Shown piece after piece: positions 22,155-30,582 of a DNA stretch of 38,382 nt (within the stretch, counting starts at the first letter, position 1; each line of letters opens with the position of its first letter). Source of the stretch: Scybalenecus merdavium (GTDB lineage: Bacteria > Bacillota > Clostridia > Oscillospirales > Acutalibacteraceae); the NCBI GenBank assembly GCA_018714405.1, contig DVNM01000018.1, positions 1-38,382 of the forward strand, read 5' to 3'. Below the pieces are notes generated by a model, which saw only the letters and a list, made by a program, of their open reading frames with translations, did no database searches and was not told the DNA's origin. Made by a program: the position numbers and the translations under genes.

Positions 22155-23414
22155 ATGGGCATGACCATGACACAGAAGATTTTGGCCGCACACGCCGGCT
22201 TGCCTCAGGTCCGTGCCGGGCAGCTGATCGAAGCTGAACTCGACATGGTGCTTGGCAACGACGTGACCTCGCCGGTCGCGATCAATGAAATGGAGAAATT
22301 CCACAAGACCAATATTTTTGATAAAAATAAAATCTCGCTTGTAATGGATCATTTTACGCCGAATAAAGACATTAAGTCGGCGCAAAACTGCAAGCAGGTG
22401 CGTGACTTTGCCTGTGCCCACGACATTAAGCATTTTTACGATGTCGGCACAATGGGCATTGAACATGCGCTTCTGCCGGAGCAGGGCATCGTCACCTGCG
22501 GCGACTGCATCATCGGCGCCGACAGCCACACCTGCACCTACGGCGCGCTCGGCGCTTTTTCAACCGGCGTCGGTTCCACCGATATGGCTGCCGGCATGGT
22601 GACCGGCAAGGCCTGGTTCAAGGTGCCTTCTGCTATTCAGGTCGTTATTAAAGGGGAAAAAGCGCCCTACATCAGCGGTAAGGACGTGATCCTGCACCTG
22701 ATCGGGAAGATCGGTGTGGACGGCGCGCTTTACAAGAGCCTGGAGTTTACCGGCGACGGCATCCGCCATCTTTCGATGGACGACCGTCTGTGCATTGCCA
22801 ATATGGCGATCGAATGCGGTGCGAAAAACGGCATTTTCCCGGTCGACGACGTCACGCTGGCCTATGTAAACGGCCGAAGCGAGCGCCCGTACAAAGTGTT
22901 TGAGGCCGATGCAGATGCCGAATATGACCAGGTCGTGGAGATCGACCTTTCCACACTGCGTCCGACGGTCGCTTTCCCGCACCTACCGGAAAATACCAGA
23001 ACGATCGACGAGTGCCCCGAAATTAAGATCGACCAGGTCGTGATCGGCTCGTGCACCAACGGCCGAATGGAGGATATGCGCACGGCCGCCCAGATCATGA
23101 AGGGCAAAAAAGTTGCAAAAAATGTGCGTGTTATCATAATCCCGGCCACACAGCGCATATATCTTCAGTGTATCCGCGAGGGCTTGACCGAGATCTTTAT
23201 CGAGGCGGGCGCCGTTGTGTCCACACCGACATGCGGCCCGTGCCTTGGCGGTCATATGGGCATTTTGGCAAAGGGTGAACGTGCTGTTTCCACCTCAAAC
23301 CGCAACTTCGTCGGCCGCATGGGGCATAAGGAATCAGAAGTTTATCTGGCCAGCCCGGCTGTGGCGGCGGCGTCTGCCATCGCGGGTCATATTGCTGACC
23401 CGGCTAAAATCTGA
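22155..23414 (+). CDS. leuC: 3-isopropylmalate dehydratase large subunit
   Basis: Aconitase-family [4Fe-4S] enzyme of 419 residues that isomerises 2- and 3-isopropylmalate in leucine synthesis. This is the shorter, LeuC2/homoaconitase-like form. Cluster Cys residues are in VIGSCTNGR near residue 298 and PTCGPCLGGHMG near residues 358-369. The N-terminal DHFTPNKDIKSAQ and GADSHTCTYGALG blocks bind substrate. GGAGGG lies eight bases before the ATG. The citraconate/citramalate branch uses close relatives, so some breadth of substrate is possible. It is followed by leuD after 14 bases. Confidence 0.93.
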   Translation: MGMTMTQKILAAHAGLPQVRAGQLIEAELDMVLGNDVTSPVAINEMEKFHKTNIFDKNKISLVMDHFTPNKDIKSAQNCKQVRDFACAHDIKHFYDVGTMGIEHALLPEQGIVTCGDCIIGADSHTCTYGALGAFSTGVGSTDMAAGMVTGKAWFKVPSAIQVVIKGEKAPYISGKDVILHLIGKIGVDGALYKSLEFTGDGIRHLSMDDRLCIANMAIECGAKNGIFPVDDVTLAYVNGRSERPYKVFEADADAEYDQVVEIDLSTLRPTVAFPHLPENTRTIDECPEIKIDQVVIGSCTNGRMEDMRTAAQIMKGKKVAKNVRVIIIPATQRIYLQCIREGLTEIFIEAGAVVSTPTCGPCLGGHMGILAKGERAVSTSNRNFVGRMGHKESEVYLASPAVAAASAIAGHIADPAKI

Positions 23415-23428
23415 AGGGGGAATTGCAA

Positions 23429-23914
23429 ATGAACGCACACGGTAAAGTACATAAATTCGGCGATAATGTCGACACGGACGTGATCATTCCCGCCCGTTAC
23501 CTGAATTCGACCGATCCGAAAGAGCTTGCGGCACACTGCATGGAAGACATCGATGCGGATTTTGTCAACAATGTCCGCCCGGGCGATATCGTGGTGGCCG
23601 GCGCCAACTTCGGCTGCGGTTCTTCGCGTGAACATGCACCGCTCGTTATCAAAACCTGCGGCGTGTCCTGCGTGATCGCATCTACTTTTGCGCGCATTTT
23701 TTACCGCAACGCCATCAATATCGGTCTGGCTATTCTGGAATGTCCGCAGGCGGCGGCCGAGATCCGCGGCGGCGACGACGTTTCGGTTGATTTTGACAGC
23801 GGTCTTATTACGAATAACACCACCGGCAAAACGTATCAGGCCGCACCGTTTCCTGAGTTTATTCAGAAAATCATTGAAAACGGCGGTTTGATGCATTCCA
23901 TTGAGTCCAAGTAA
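23429..23914 (+). CDS. leuD: 3-isopropylmalate dehydratase small subunit
   Basis: Small (swivel-domain) subunit of 161 residues that completes the LeuCD active site. Family motifs are GDNVDTDVIIPARYL near residues 9-23, GANFGCGSSREHAP near 59-72, and ARIFYRNAINIGL near 91-103. The length suits the short LeuD that pairs with LeuC2. The ATG has GAAGGGGG eight bases upstream. Genes for the remaining leucine enzymes (leuA, leuB) and for ilvC and ilvD are not in the window. Confidence 0.94.
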   Translation: MNAHGKVHKFGDNVDTDVIIPARYLNSTDPKELAAHCMEDIDADFVNNVRPGDIVVAGANFGCGSSREHAPLVIKTCGVSCVIASTFARIFYRNAINIGLAILECPQAAAEIRGGDDVSVDFDSGLITNNTTGKTYQAAPFPEFIQKIIENGGLMHSIESK

Positions 23915-23927
23915 GCAGAGGCATTTT

Positions 23928-24362
23928 ATGGTTTTTGAAATAGATAAAGAGGCGCTTCGCAAAGGTTGGAGCAATAAATTTACATACTGGTTCAACCCGG
24001 AAACGTACCTGCTGCAAAGCGTAGACACGCTTGGCGAATTTGACACCGGCGAAGAAACGGGCACGGCTGCGGCGCAGCTGATCGCAAAAGGGTATATCCC
24101 TTACTTTACGATTACAGAGGAAGAGGTCGTGCGCAGCTTTATTGCACAGCTCGGCAACAAAAAGCTTTCGGCGATTTTTGCCAATACGCCGCAGGGCGAA
24201 CTGCGCGAGACGTTTTGGAAGTATTTTAATGCTTACAAAGAGATCAGCGAACAGTATGAAGCGTTTGAGGACGCGTACCTGCGCGGCAAGGCCCGCGCCT
24301 GGTGCGAGGAAAACGCAGTCAGCTATGCTTTCGCGCCGGAAAACGACACGGCGGCTGTCTGA
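23928..24362 (+). CDS. Unrecognised 144-residue protein at the end of the ilv-leu operon
   Basis: I do not recognise a family. The protein is 144 residues, soluble, with no signal peptide or membrane segment. It is rich in aromatic residues, for example NKFTYWFNPETYLL near residues 15-28 and FWKYFNAYKEISEQYEAFEDAY near 95-116 (shown as FWKYFNAYKEISEQ then YEAFEDAY). Short helical stretches rich in Glu dominate the C-terminal half. The ATG at 23928 follows CAGAGG and lies 13 bases after leuD, so it is co-transcribed with branched-chain amino-acid genes; a terminator follows. It has normal codon use for the region and so is probably real. Confidence 0.75.
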   Translation: MVFEIDKEALRKGWSNKFTYWFNPETYLLQSVDTLGEFDTGEETGTAAAQLIAKGYIPYFTITEEEVVRSFIAQLGNKKLSAIFANTPQGELRETFWKYFNAYKEISEQYEAFEDAYLRGKARAWCEENAVSYAFAPENDTAAV

Positions 24363-24385
24363 AAATATTATTCACTGCGAATACA

Positions 24386-24425
24386 AAAAGCAAGGCGCTC
24401 TATTTATGGAGCGCCTTGCTTTTTG
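24386..24425 (+). terminator. Terminator of the ilv-leu operon
   Basis: AAAGCAAGGCGCTC and GAGCGCCTTGCTTT pair perfectly around eight bases, with A and T runs outside, so it may work both ways. Confidence 0.92.
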
Positions 24426-24523
24426 TTGGCTAAAAGACGGCAGCGCGATTACCTTATCTCAATGCGACACAAGCGGCGGAATTACGATAAATGCAAAAAA
24501 TGGCAATAATTAATATAGTATAC

Positions 24524-24560
24524 AAAAGCAGTACAATCTATATGGACTGTACTGCTTTTT
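24524..24560 (+). terminator. Second hairpin-T terminator in the convergent gap
   Basis: AAAAGCAGTACA (24524-24535) pairs with TGTACTGCTTTT (24548-24559) followed by T. It lies 100 bases beyond the operon terminator. The gap 24363-24705 (343 bases) otherwise holds no gene I can support; a small RNA ending here is possible but unproven. Confidence 0.75.
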
Positions 24561-24705
24561 GGTATTCTATAAGGTGAAATAGTAAACGGTTCACATATTT
24601 TTCAGGCGCCGATTGCATATATCTTCTTGTGAATTTGAACTTTTCTGGTGAAATGCGTGTTGTTTATAGATTTATTTGCAAAAAATGCGTTACCCGTGCT
24701 TCTTG

Positions 24706-25860
24706 TTAATCCTGCAAAAAGGTGTGCTCCACCGTGGCCACGATGTTCAGCTTTTTGTCTTTTTGCCACACCAGCTCCTGCAGGTCTGTTAAAACCTTTG
24801 CCGTACTGCCTTTATATGTTTTGGGCGTGACCAGGTCAAAGATCAAATTGGTGTGCGTTTCGCCTTTCACAATGCGAAAGTCGTGAAAAGAAAATGTATC
24901 GTCATAATCGTGCAGTATGCCGGCGACCAACTCACGGTATTTCCGTACCGTTTCGTCGTTCGTCGCGATCGGGTCCATGTGGATACACATTATAATATGC
25001 AGCCGCTGTGAAATTTCCCGTTCTACATTGTCGATCACATCGTGGATCTTCATCATGTCCATGTCAGCCGGCACTTCGGCATGCGCGCTGGCAATGATGT
25101 TGCCCGGGCCGTAGTCGTGCACGATCAGATCGTGCACACCCACGATCTCGTCGGCGTCCAGCATGATGTCTTTGATTTTCTGCACAAGCGCCGGGTCGGG
25201 CGCTTTGCCCAAAAGATTGGAGCTGATGTCTTTTAAAATATTGAACCCGGCCAGCAGAATGATCACCGCGACGGCAATGCCGATATAACCGTCAATATTG
25301 TATTTTGTAAATGCGCTGACGAGCAGGGAAATCACGGTCGCGCCGGTCGCAATGCAGTCGTTTAAGCTGTCCTGGCGCACGGCTTTCATGTTTTCATTGC
25401 CGGTGATTTTATAAAGCTTGTGGTTAAAGTAGCTCATCCACAGCTTAACCGGAATGGTGATGAGCAGTATGATGAACGCCGGCCAGGAAAACAGTACATC
25501 CTGCGGTTCAAGGATTTTTTCAATACTCGATTTGGCCAGCTCAATGCCCATCAGAAAAATAAAGAACGAAACGATCATGGCGCTGATGTATTCGGCGCGG
25601 CCGTGGCCGAACGGATGGTCCTCATCCACCGGCTTTTTTGCAATTTTTGCCCCGATGATCGTCACCACGCTCGACGAAGCGTCCGACAGGTTGTTGGCCG
25701 CGTCCGCCGTAATAGAAACGGAATTGGTAAACAGGCCGACTGCAAACTTTACAGCTGTTAAAATCAGGTTGCAGCAAATGCCGGCGCCGCCGCTTAAAAA
25801 GGAGTAACTTTCCCGGTCATCTTTATTTTTGATGAATAAACGTATCAGCAGTTTTGTCAT
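24706..25860 (-). CDS. Cation diffusion facilitator (CDF) family metal transporter
   Basis: Inner-membrane metal/proton antiporter of 384 residues. Six hydrophobic helices lie in residues 20-210. The metal site shows DAANNLSDASSS in helix 2 and a second Asp motif, DCIATGATV, in helix 5, with PFGHGRAEY in the loop between helices 2 and 3. The cytoplasmic C-terminal domain has HDLIVHDYGPGNIIASAHAE, with an extra 100 residues compared with the shortest CDF proteins. It resembles Mn/Fe/Zn-exporting members; the metal cannot be fixed by eye. AGGGAG precedes the ATG. It diverges from the next gene. Confidence 0.92.
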   Translation of the reverse strand: MTKLLIRLFIKNKDDRESYSFLSGGAGICCNLILTAVKFAVGLFTNSVSITADAANNLSDASSSVVTIIGAKIAKKPVDEDHPFGHGRAEYISAMIVSFFIFLMGIELAKSSIEKILEPQDVLFSWPAFIILLITIPVKLWMSYFNHKLYKITGNENMKAVRQDSLNDCIATGATVISLLVSAFTKYNIDGYIGIAVAVIILLAGFNILKDISSNLLGKAPDPALVQKIKDIMLDADEIVGVHDLIVHDYGPGNIIASAHAEVPADMDMMKIHDVIDNVEREISQRLHIIMCIHMDPIATNDETVRKYRELVAGILHDYDDTFSFHDFRIVKGETHTNLIFDLVTPKTYKGSTAKVLTDLQELVWQKDKKLNIVATVEHTFLQD

Positions 25861-25891
25861 CTGAAAAACTCCCTATTTCTGGTTTCTTTCT

Positions 25892-25920
25892 AATTTAACA
25901 CAAAGCGCACCGTATTGCAA
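25892..25920 (-). promoter_or_regulatory. Promoter of the CDF transporter gene
   Basis: On the minus strand TTGCAA (25915-25920), 17 bases, TAAATT (25892-25897). No metal riboswitch is evident in the short leader. Confidence 0.5.
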
Positions 25921-25933
25921 TGCTTTTGTGCAT

Positions 25934-25963
25934 TTGACACGGTGTAGAAAAGTGTGTTAGAAT
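25934..25963 (+). promoter_or_regulatory. Promoter of the flavodoxin-like oxidoreductase gene
   Basis: TTGACA (25934-25939), 18 bases, TAGAAT (25958-25963). It is back-to-back with the CDF promoter, with only 13 bases between the two -35 boxes. Confidence 0.65.
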
Positions 25964-25989
25964 AGCGAAAAGGCATGCCGGAGGTGCGT

Positions 25990-26544
25990 ATGCAGCGAAT
26001 ATTGTTACTTAACGCAAGCCCCAGGCGCGACGGCACCTGCGCTGAGGCAGTCTACACGGTAAAGACAATGCTTGAAAAAGCGCGTGTGCTGGAGTATTCC
26101 CTTTATGATTTGAATCCGGCCGCCTGTATAGACTGCGGCTACTGCAAAACGAATGACGGTTGCTCCATTAAGGATCTTGATCTGTTTTTCCTGGATTTTG
26201 AGCAGGCGGATGCGGTGCTGATCTTTTCACCGGTCTACAACAATTTTTTCCCTGGGCCGCTGAAAAACCTGCTCGACCGTTTTCAGCGCTATTATGCCGC
26301 CCGGTTTTTCCGCAACCAGAAACCGCCGATCGCGCGGCCGAAGCAGGTCGGTGTGTTTTTGTGCTCGGGTTCAGACTGTCCGCAGGTGGCGGATTATATG
26401 TTTGAAACGCTGCGCCAGTCCTTTACGGTGCTGAACGGCCGCATCGTTTCAAAGCTTTATGTGCCGTCTACCGATACGAAGGTGCAGGAACTTGGCGCCG
26501 GTGCGCTTTCCCGTTTTACTGCGCCGTTTACCGAAACGCCCTGA
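25990..26544 (+). CDS. NAD(P)H-dependent FMN reductase-like flavoprotein
   Basis: Flavodoxin-fold oxidoreductase of 184 residues. The FMN phosphate loop is LLNASPRRDGTC near residues 6-17. CIDCGYCKTNDGCSIKD near 42-58 is the Cys-rich segment found in iron-sulfur flavoprotein relatives, and SPVYNNFFPGPLKNLLDRF near 82-100 contacts FMN. The ATG at 25990 has GGAGGTG five bases upstream; an ATG at 25975 lies in front of that site and is rejected. It is monocistronic, with its stop codon inside the loop of its own terminator. The electron acceptor is unknown. Confidence 0.85.
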   Translation: MQRILLLNASPRRDGTCAEAVYTVKTMLEKARVLEYSLYDLNPAACIDCGYCKTNDGCSIKDLDLFFLDFEQADAVLIFSPVYNNFFPGPLKNLLDRFQRYYAARFFRNQKPPIARPKQVGVFLCSGSDCPQVADYMFETLRQSFTVLNGRIVSKLYVPSTDTKVQELGAGALSRFTAPFTETP

Positions 26545-26555
26545 TGGGCGTTTTT
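26534..26555 (+). terminator. Terminator whose loop contains the stop codon
   Basis: AAACGCCC pairs with GGGCGTTT around TGAT, then more T follows. The stop codon TGA (26542-26544) is in the four-base loop. Confidence 0.85.
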
Positions 26556-26600
26556 GTTGTTTTGCCGGCTGTGTGTTCACACCCTGTTCATCAATATCTA

Positions 26601-26629
26601 TTGCAAAGACGTTTCGCTTATGCTATAAT
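26601..26629 (+). promoter_or_regulatory. Promoter of the ruvC-clpE gene string
   Basis: TTGCAA (26601-26606), 17 bases, TATAAT (26624-26629). Transcription would start near 26636. I see no LexA box of the CGAACNNNNGTTCG type overlapping it. Confidence 0.75.
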
Positions 26630-26659
26630 TGTTTGAATTTATTGTGGAGAAGTGTAACT

Positions 26660-27169
26660 ATGGTCATTTTAGGCATAGATCCCGGTTATGCGATTGTTGG
26701 CTGGGGTGTACTGGAATATGCCGGAAATAAATTTAAAGTGGTGGATTTTGGCGCGGTGCTGACCCAGGCAAAAACGCCGTTTCCGCTGCGCCTGCAGCAG
26801 ATCTATACCGAACTTGGGCTGATTTTGCAAAAGTATAAACCTGAAGCGGTCAGCATGGAAAAGCTGTTTTATAACAACAACGCCAAAACGGTCATTGATG
26901 TGGCGCAGGCACGCGGCGTCATCACGCTGGCTGTACAGCAGGCAGGCGTGCCGCTTTATGAATATACGCCGCTGCAGCTCAAGCAGTCGGTCGTCGGCTA
27001 CGGCCGCGCTGAAAAAAAGCAGGTGCAGGAAATGACGCGCATCATCTTAGGGCTCGATAAAGTGCCGAAGCCGGACGACACGGCCGACGCGCTGGCCATT
27101 GCCATCTGCCACGGCCATTCCAGCGGCTCGGCGATCGGCAGCCTTTATAATGTATATAATCGAAGGTAA
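26660..27169 (+). CDS. ruvC: Holliday junction endonuclease RuvC
   Basis: Resolvase of 169 residues that cuts four-way DNA junctions made in recombination. Catalytic acidic residues are Asp7 in LGIDPGYAIVGWG, Glu in SMEKLFYNNNAKT near 68-80, and the pair in PDDTADALAIAICH near 138-151. The ATG at 26660 has GGAGAAG 8 bases upstream; longer in-frame sequence before it overlaps the terminator of the preceding gene. It is first in a string of twelve genes, 12 bases before ruvA. Confidence 0.95.
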   Translation: MVILGIDPGYAIVGWGVLEYAGNKFKVVDFGAVLTQAKTPFPLRLQQIYTELGLILQKYKPEAVSMEKLFYNNNAKTVIDVAQARGVITLAVQQAGVPLYEYTPLQLKQSVVGYGRAEKKQVQEMTRIILGLDKVPKPDDTADALAIAICHGHSSGSAIGSLYNVYNRR

Positions 27170-27181
27170 GTAGGTGGTTTT

Positions 27182-27787
27182 ATGTTTTACAGCCTGCGCG
27201 GCAAACTGGCGTTTACAGACCCGGCTTTTGTGGTGCTGGACTGCGGCGGCGTGTGCTTTAAGTGCTTTACAAGTTTGAATACCATTCGTTCGCTGCCGTC
27301 TGCCGGCAGCGAGGTCACACTGTTTACGCACATGCTCGTAAAAGAGGATGCGCTTGACCTTTACGGTTTTTTTACCACGCAGGAGCTTGAGTGTTTCCGC
27401 CTGCTGATCTCGGTTTCGGGCATCGGGCCAAAGGCTGCGGTTTCGATCTTGTCGGAACTGACGCCGGACAAGCTGGCCATCAGCATCGCCTCGGGCGATG
27501 CAAAGGCGCTGACCCGTGCGCAGGGCGTCGGCAAAAAAATCGCCGAGCGCGCCGTGCTGGAACTGAAGTCTAAAATCACCGGCGTGGCGGCATCGGCAGC
27601 CGATGTGTCGGCCGCAGCTTCGGTTTCAGCAGATGCCGGTTCTGACGCTGCGGAGGCGGTCGAGGCGCTTGTGGCGCTTGGCTACGGCCGGTCAGATGCA
27701 GCGGTGGCCGTCGGTTCCATGGACAAATCGCTTTCTGTGGATGAAATGATCCGCCAGGGGCTGAAAATGCTGGCGGCTTCGCTATAA
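27182..27787 (+). CDS. ruvA: Holliday junction branch-migration protein RuvA
   Basis: Junction-binding subunit of 201 residues. The OB-fold N-terminus begins YSLRGKLAFTDPAFVVLD. The two helix-hairpin-helix motifs are LISVSGIGPKAAVSILSEL near 76-94 and TRAQGVGKKIAERAVLELK near 111-129. A flexible Ala/Ser-rich linker spans 135-160, and the C-terminal domain that contacts RuvB has EAVEALVALGYGRSDAAVAV. It lies between ruvC and ruvB, 25 bases before the latter. Confidence 0.95.
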   Translation: MFYSLRGKLAFTDPAFVVLDCGGVCFKCFTSLNTIRSLPSAGSEVTLFTHMLVKEDALDLYGFFTTQELECFRLLISVSGIGPKAAVSILSELTPDKLAISIASGDAKALTRAQGVGKKIAERAVLELKSKITGVAASAADVSAAASVSADAGSDAAEAVEALVALGYGRSDAAVAVGSMDKSLSVDEMIRQGLKMLAASL

Positions 27788-27812
27788 AGCTTGCAGATAA
27801 GGAGAGGCGTTT

Positions 27813-28841
27813 ATGCCTGAAATGGATTTTGAAAATCGGATCGTGACGACCGATTTCATTGAAGAGGACAAGGATATTGAAAATTCTCTTCGTCCGAAAT
27901 TTTTAAAGGATTATATCGGGCAGGATAAGGCAAAAGAAAATCTTGCCGTTTATATCGAAGCGGCGCGTTCGCGCGGCGAAGCGCTTGACCATGTGCTGCT
28001 GTACGGCCCACCCGGCCTTGGCAAAACGACGCTGGCCGGTATCGTTGCCAACGAGCTGGGTGTCAACATCCGTGTGACCAGCGGCCCGGCTATTGAAAAA
28101 CAGGGCGACCTGGCGGCTCTGCTGACCAATCTGCAGCAGGGCGATGTGCTGTTTATTGACGAGATCCACCGCCTGAACCGCAGTGTGGAAGAGGTGCTTT
28201 ACCCGGCGATGGAGGACGGTGCGCTTGACATTATCATCGGCAAAGGGCCGTCGGCGCGTTCTATCCGGCTGGATCTGCCGCCGTTCACGCTGGTCGGCGC
28301 CACAACGCGCGCCGGTCAGCTTTCTGCGCCGCTGCGCGACCGTTTCGGCGTGATCCTGCGCCTGGAGCTTTATACGACAGAACAGCTTTTGCAGATCGTA
28401 AAGCGCAGTGCGGCGATCCTTGGCATTGAGATCGACGAGGACGGCGCCCGGCAGATCGCTTCGCGTTCGCGCGGCACACCACGTATTGCCAACCGGCTTC
28501 TGAAACGCAGCCGCGATTTTGCGCAGGTGCGCCACAACGGCGTGATCGACAAAGCGGCCGCAGAGGATGCGCTCGGCCGTATGGACATTGACGAACTTGG
28601 GCTGGATCTGATCGACCGCCGGCTGCTGACGACGATGATCAAAAACTTCGGCGGCGGGCCTGTCGGACTGGAGACGGTGGCCGCTGCGATCGGCGAAGAG
28701 GCCGTCACGATCGAGGATGTGTATGAGCCGTATCTGATGCAGCTCGGGTTTTTGAGCCGTACGCCGCGCGGGCGCTGTGTGACGCCGGCCGGTTATGCGC
28801 ACCTGGGCTTTCAGCAGGACGGCCAGCAGACAATATTTTAA
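27813..28841 (+). CDS. ruvB: Holliday junction branch-migration ATPase RuvB
   Basis: AAA+ motor of 342 residues that drives branch migration with RuvA. Walker A is YGPPGLGKTTLAG near residues 64-76, Walker B is LFIDEIHRLN near 113-122, sensor 1 lies in VGATTRAGQLSAPLRDRFG, and the C-terminal winged helix holds PYLMQLGFLSRTPRGR. AAGGAGAGG precedes the ATG. All three ruv genes are adjacent, so the whole resolvasome is in one transcript. Confidence 0.97.
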   Translation: MPEMDFENRIVTTDFIEEDKDIENSLRPKFLKDYIGQDKAKENLAVYIEAARSRGEALDHVLLYGPPGLGKTTLAGIVANELGVNIRVTSGPAIEKQGDLAALLTNLQQGDVLFIDEIHRLNRSVEEVLYPAMEDGALDIIIGKGPSARSIRLDLPPFTLVGATTRAGQLSAPLRDRFGVILRLELYTTEQLLQIVKRSAAILGIEIDEDGARQIASRSRGTPRIANRLLKRSRDFAQVRHNGVIDKAAAEDALGRMDIDELGLDLIDRRLLTTMIKNFGGGPVGLETVAAAIGEEAVTIEDVYEPYLMQLGFLSRTPRGRCVTPAGYAHLGFQQDGQQTIF

Positions 28842-28858
28842 GAAAACGGAGTTTTGTT

Positions 28859-29737
28859 TTGAGATTTACCGACAAATGGCAGGATTACCGCCTGCTCGAC
28901 TGTTCCGGCGGCGAAAAGCTGGAGTCGTGGGGCAAATATGTGCTGGTGCGTCCGGATCCGCAGGTGATCTGGAAAAGCCCGCGGGACGACGTCCGCTGGC
29001 GCCGGTGCGACGCGCGCTACTTCCGCTCAGATAAGGGCGGGGGAAACTGGCAGGTGTACCGCAAGCTGCCGCCGGCCTGGCAGATCTCCTACGGCGATCT
29101 GACTTTTAACATCAAAACAATGGGCTTTAAGCACACCGGTCTGTTTCCGGAACAGGCCGTCAACTGGGATTTTCTGCGTTCGGTCATCCGTGCGCAGGGC
29201 GGACGCAGGGTCAGTGTTTTGAACCTGTTTGCCTACACGGGCGGCGCAACGGTCGCCTGTTTAAAAGAAGGCGCTTCTGTGGTGCATGTGGATGCCTCGA
29301 AGGGCATGGTGCAGTGGGCCAAGGAAAATGCGAAAGCTTCCGGGGTAGACGGCGGCGATGTGCGCTGGATCGTGGACGACTGCATGAAGTTTGTAGAGCG
29401 CGAGATCCGCCGCGGACATTTTTACGATATTATCATTCTTGATCCGCCAAGCTACGGCCGCGGCCCAAAGGGCGAGGTCTGGCGGCTGGAGGATTCGATT
29501 TATGATTTCATGCAGCTTTGCTGTCAGCTGCTGTCTAAACAGTCGCTGATGGTGCTGCTCAACTCTTATACGACCGGCCTTTCCGCGTCGGTCATGCAGT
29601 ATATTTTGGCCGATCTGGTGCAGCCGAAATTCGGCGGCGTCGTCACTGCGGACGAGATCGGTCTGCCGGTGGAGCGCAGCGGCGGCATTTTGCCCTGCGG
29701 CGCCACGGCCGTCTGGATGCGTGAACAATGGACTTGA
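28859..29737 (+). CDS. SAM-dependent methyltransferase, RlmI/RlmK-like (COG1092)
   Basis: Rossmann-fold methyltransferase of 292 residues. The SAM motif is VLNLFAYTGGATVACLKEG near residues 120-138, followed by VVHVDASKGMVQWAKENAK, and the motif-IV equivalent DPPSYGRGPKGEVW near 197-210. This N-x-FAYTG pattern is shared by 23S rRNA cytosine and guanine methyltransferases; the PUA domain of RlmI is absent. The start is TTG at 28859, with CGGAG seven bases upstream, 17 bases after ruvB. Its last 10 bases overlap ecfA1. rRNA as substrate is inference. Confidence 0.87.
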   Translation: MRFTDKWQDYRLLDCSGGEKLESWGKYVLVRPDPQVIWKSPRDDVRWRRCDARYFRSDKGGGNWQVYRKLPPAWQISYGDLTFNIKTMGFKHTGLFPEQAVNWDFLRSVIRAQGGRRVSVLNLFAYTGGATVACLKEGASVVHVDASKGMVQWAKENAKASGVDGGDVRWIVDDCMKFVEREIRRGHFYDIIILDPPSYGRGPKGEVWRLEDSIYDFMQLCCQLLSKQSLMVLLNSYTTGLSASVMQYILADLVQPKFGGVVTADEIGLPVERSGGILPCGATAVWMREQWT

Positions 29738-30582
29738 TTCGTTATGAAGACGTTACATTCTCCTATTTTACGGAGGATGAGGACGAGCAGAAAATAGAAT
29801 ATAAGGTTTTTGAACATTTTAATTTGTCGATCGAAAAAGGCTCGTTTGTGGCTGTGCTCGGCCACAACGGCTCCGGCAAATCCACCATCGCCAAGCTGGC
29901 AAACGGCATCGTCGTGCCGCAGGGCGGCCGGGTGCTGGTCGACGGTATATCTACGGCTGAAGAAGACCGTCTGTTTGACATCCGCAGCCGTGTCGGCATG
30001 GTGTTTCAAAATCCCGACAACCAGATCGTCTCTTCCATTGTGGAGGAGGACGTGGCTTTTGGTGTGGAAAACTTGGGCCTGCCGCCTGCGGAGTGCCGCA
30101 GCCGTGTGGACGAAGCGCTGCAGCGTGTCGGCATGTACGAATACCGGCTAAAGGCGCCCAATAAGCTTTCCGGCGGGCAGAAGCAGCGCGTGGCCGTGGC
30201 CGGCATCATTGCCATGCGGCCGCAGTGTATCGTGTTTGACGAGCCGACGGCGATGCTTGACCCAAGCGGCCGCGCCGAGGTGATGCAGATCGCAAAGGAA
30301 CTCAACCGCCGCGACGGCATTACGATTTTGTTTATTACGCACAACATGGATGAGGCGGTGCAGGCCGACCGCGTGGTCGTGGTCGACAGCGGCGTGATCG
30401 TGAAGGACGGCGTGCCGCGCGATGTGTTTGCCGATGTGGAGGGCATGAAAGCCCTGGGGCTCGATGTGCCGCAGTCTACGGAACTTGTGCACATGCTGGG
30501 TCTTGAAAACGAATGCGGCCAGACGATTTTGAACGCCGACGAGTGTGCGGCTTTTCTGGGCAGCATTTTGGAGAGGAAGTAA
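29728..30582 (+). CDS. ecfA1: ECF transporter energising ATPase EcfA1
   Basis: Cytosolic ATPase of 284 residues from the group II ECF module that powers uptake of vitamins and metal ions with exchangeable S components. Walker A is GHNGSGKST near residues 45-53, Q-loop GMVFQNPDNQIVSSIVEEDV, signature LSGGQKQRVAVAG, Walker B IVFDEPTAMLDPSGR and H-loop ITHNMDEA. The FQNPDNQ string is diagnostic of EcfA. It is directly abutted by ecfA2. No S-component gene is in the window, as expected for the shared module. Confidence 0.95.
   Translation: MDLIRYEDVTFSYFTEDEDEQKIEYKVFEHFNLSIEKGSFVAVLGHNGSGKSTIAKLANGIVVPQGGRVLVDGISTAEEDRLFDIRSRVGMVFQNPDNQIVSSIVEEDVAFGVENLGLPPAECRSRVDEALQRVGMYEYRLKAPNKLSGGQKQRVAVAGIIAMRPQCIVFDEPTAMLDPSGRAEVMQIAKELNRRDGITILFITHNMDEAVQADRVVVVDSGVIVKDGVPRDVFADVEGMKALGLDVPQSTELVHMLGLENECGQTILNADECAAFLGSILERK

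Noticed and set aside
25861..25933. Metal riboswitch upstream of the CDF transporter
   Set aside because: The leader is only about 25-30 nt and shows no paired architecture of the Mn or NiCo riboswitch classes.
26570..26660. LexA (SOS) operator before ruvC
   Set aside because: I looked for a CGAAC-N4-GTTCG-type box around the promoter and saw none.
27903..28802. 299-codon minus-strand frame opposite ruvB
   Set aside because: The Arg/His-rich sequence has no family resemblance, and ruvB on the other strand is certain.
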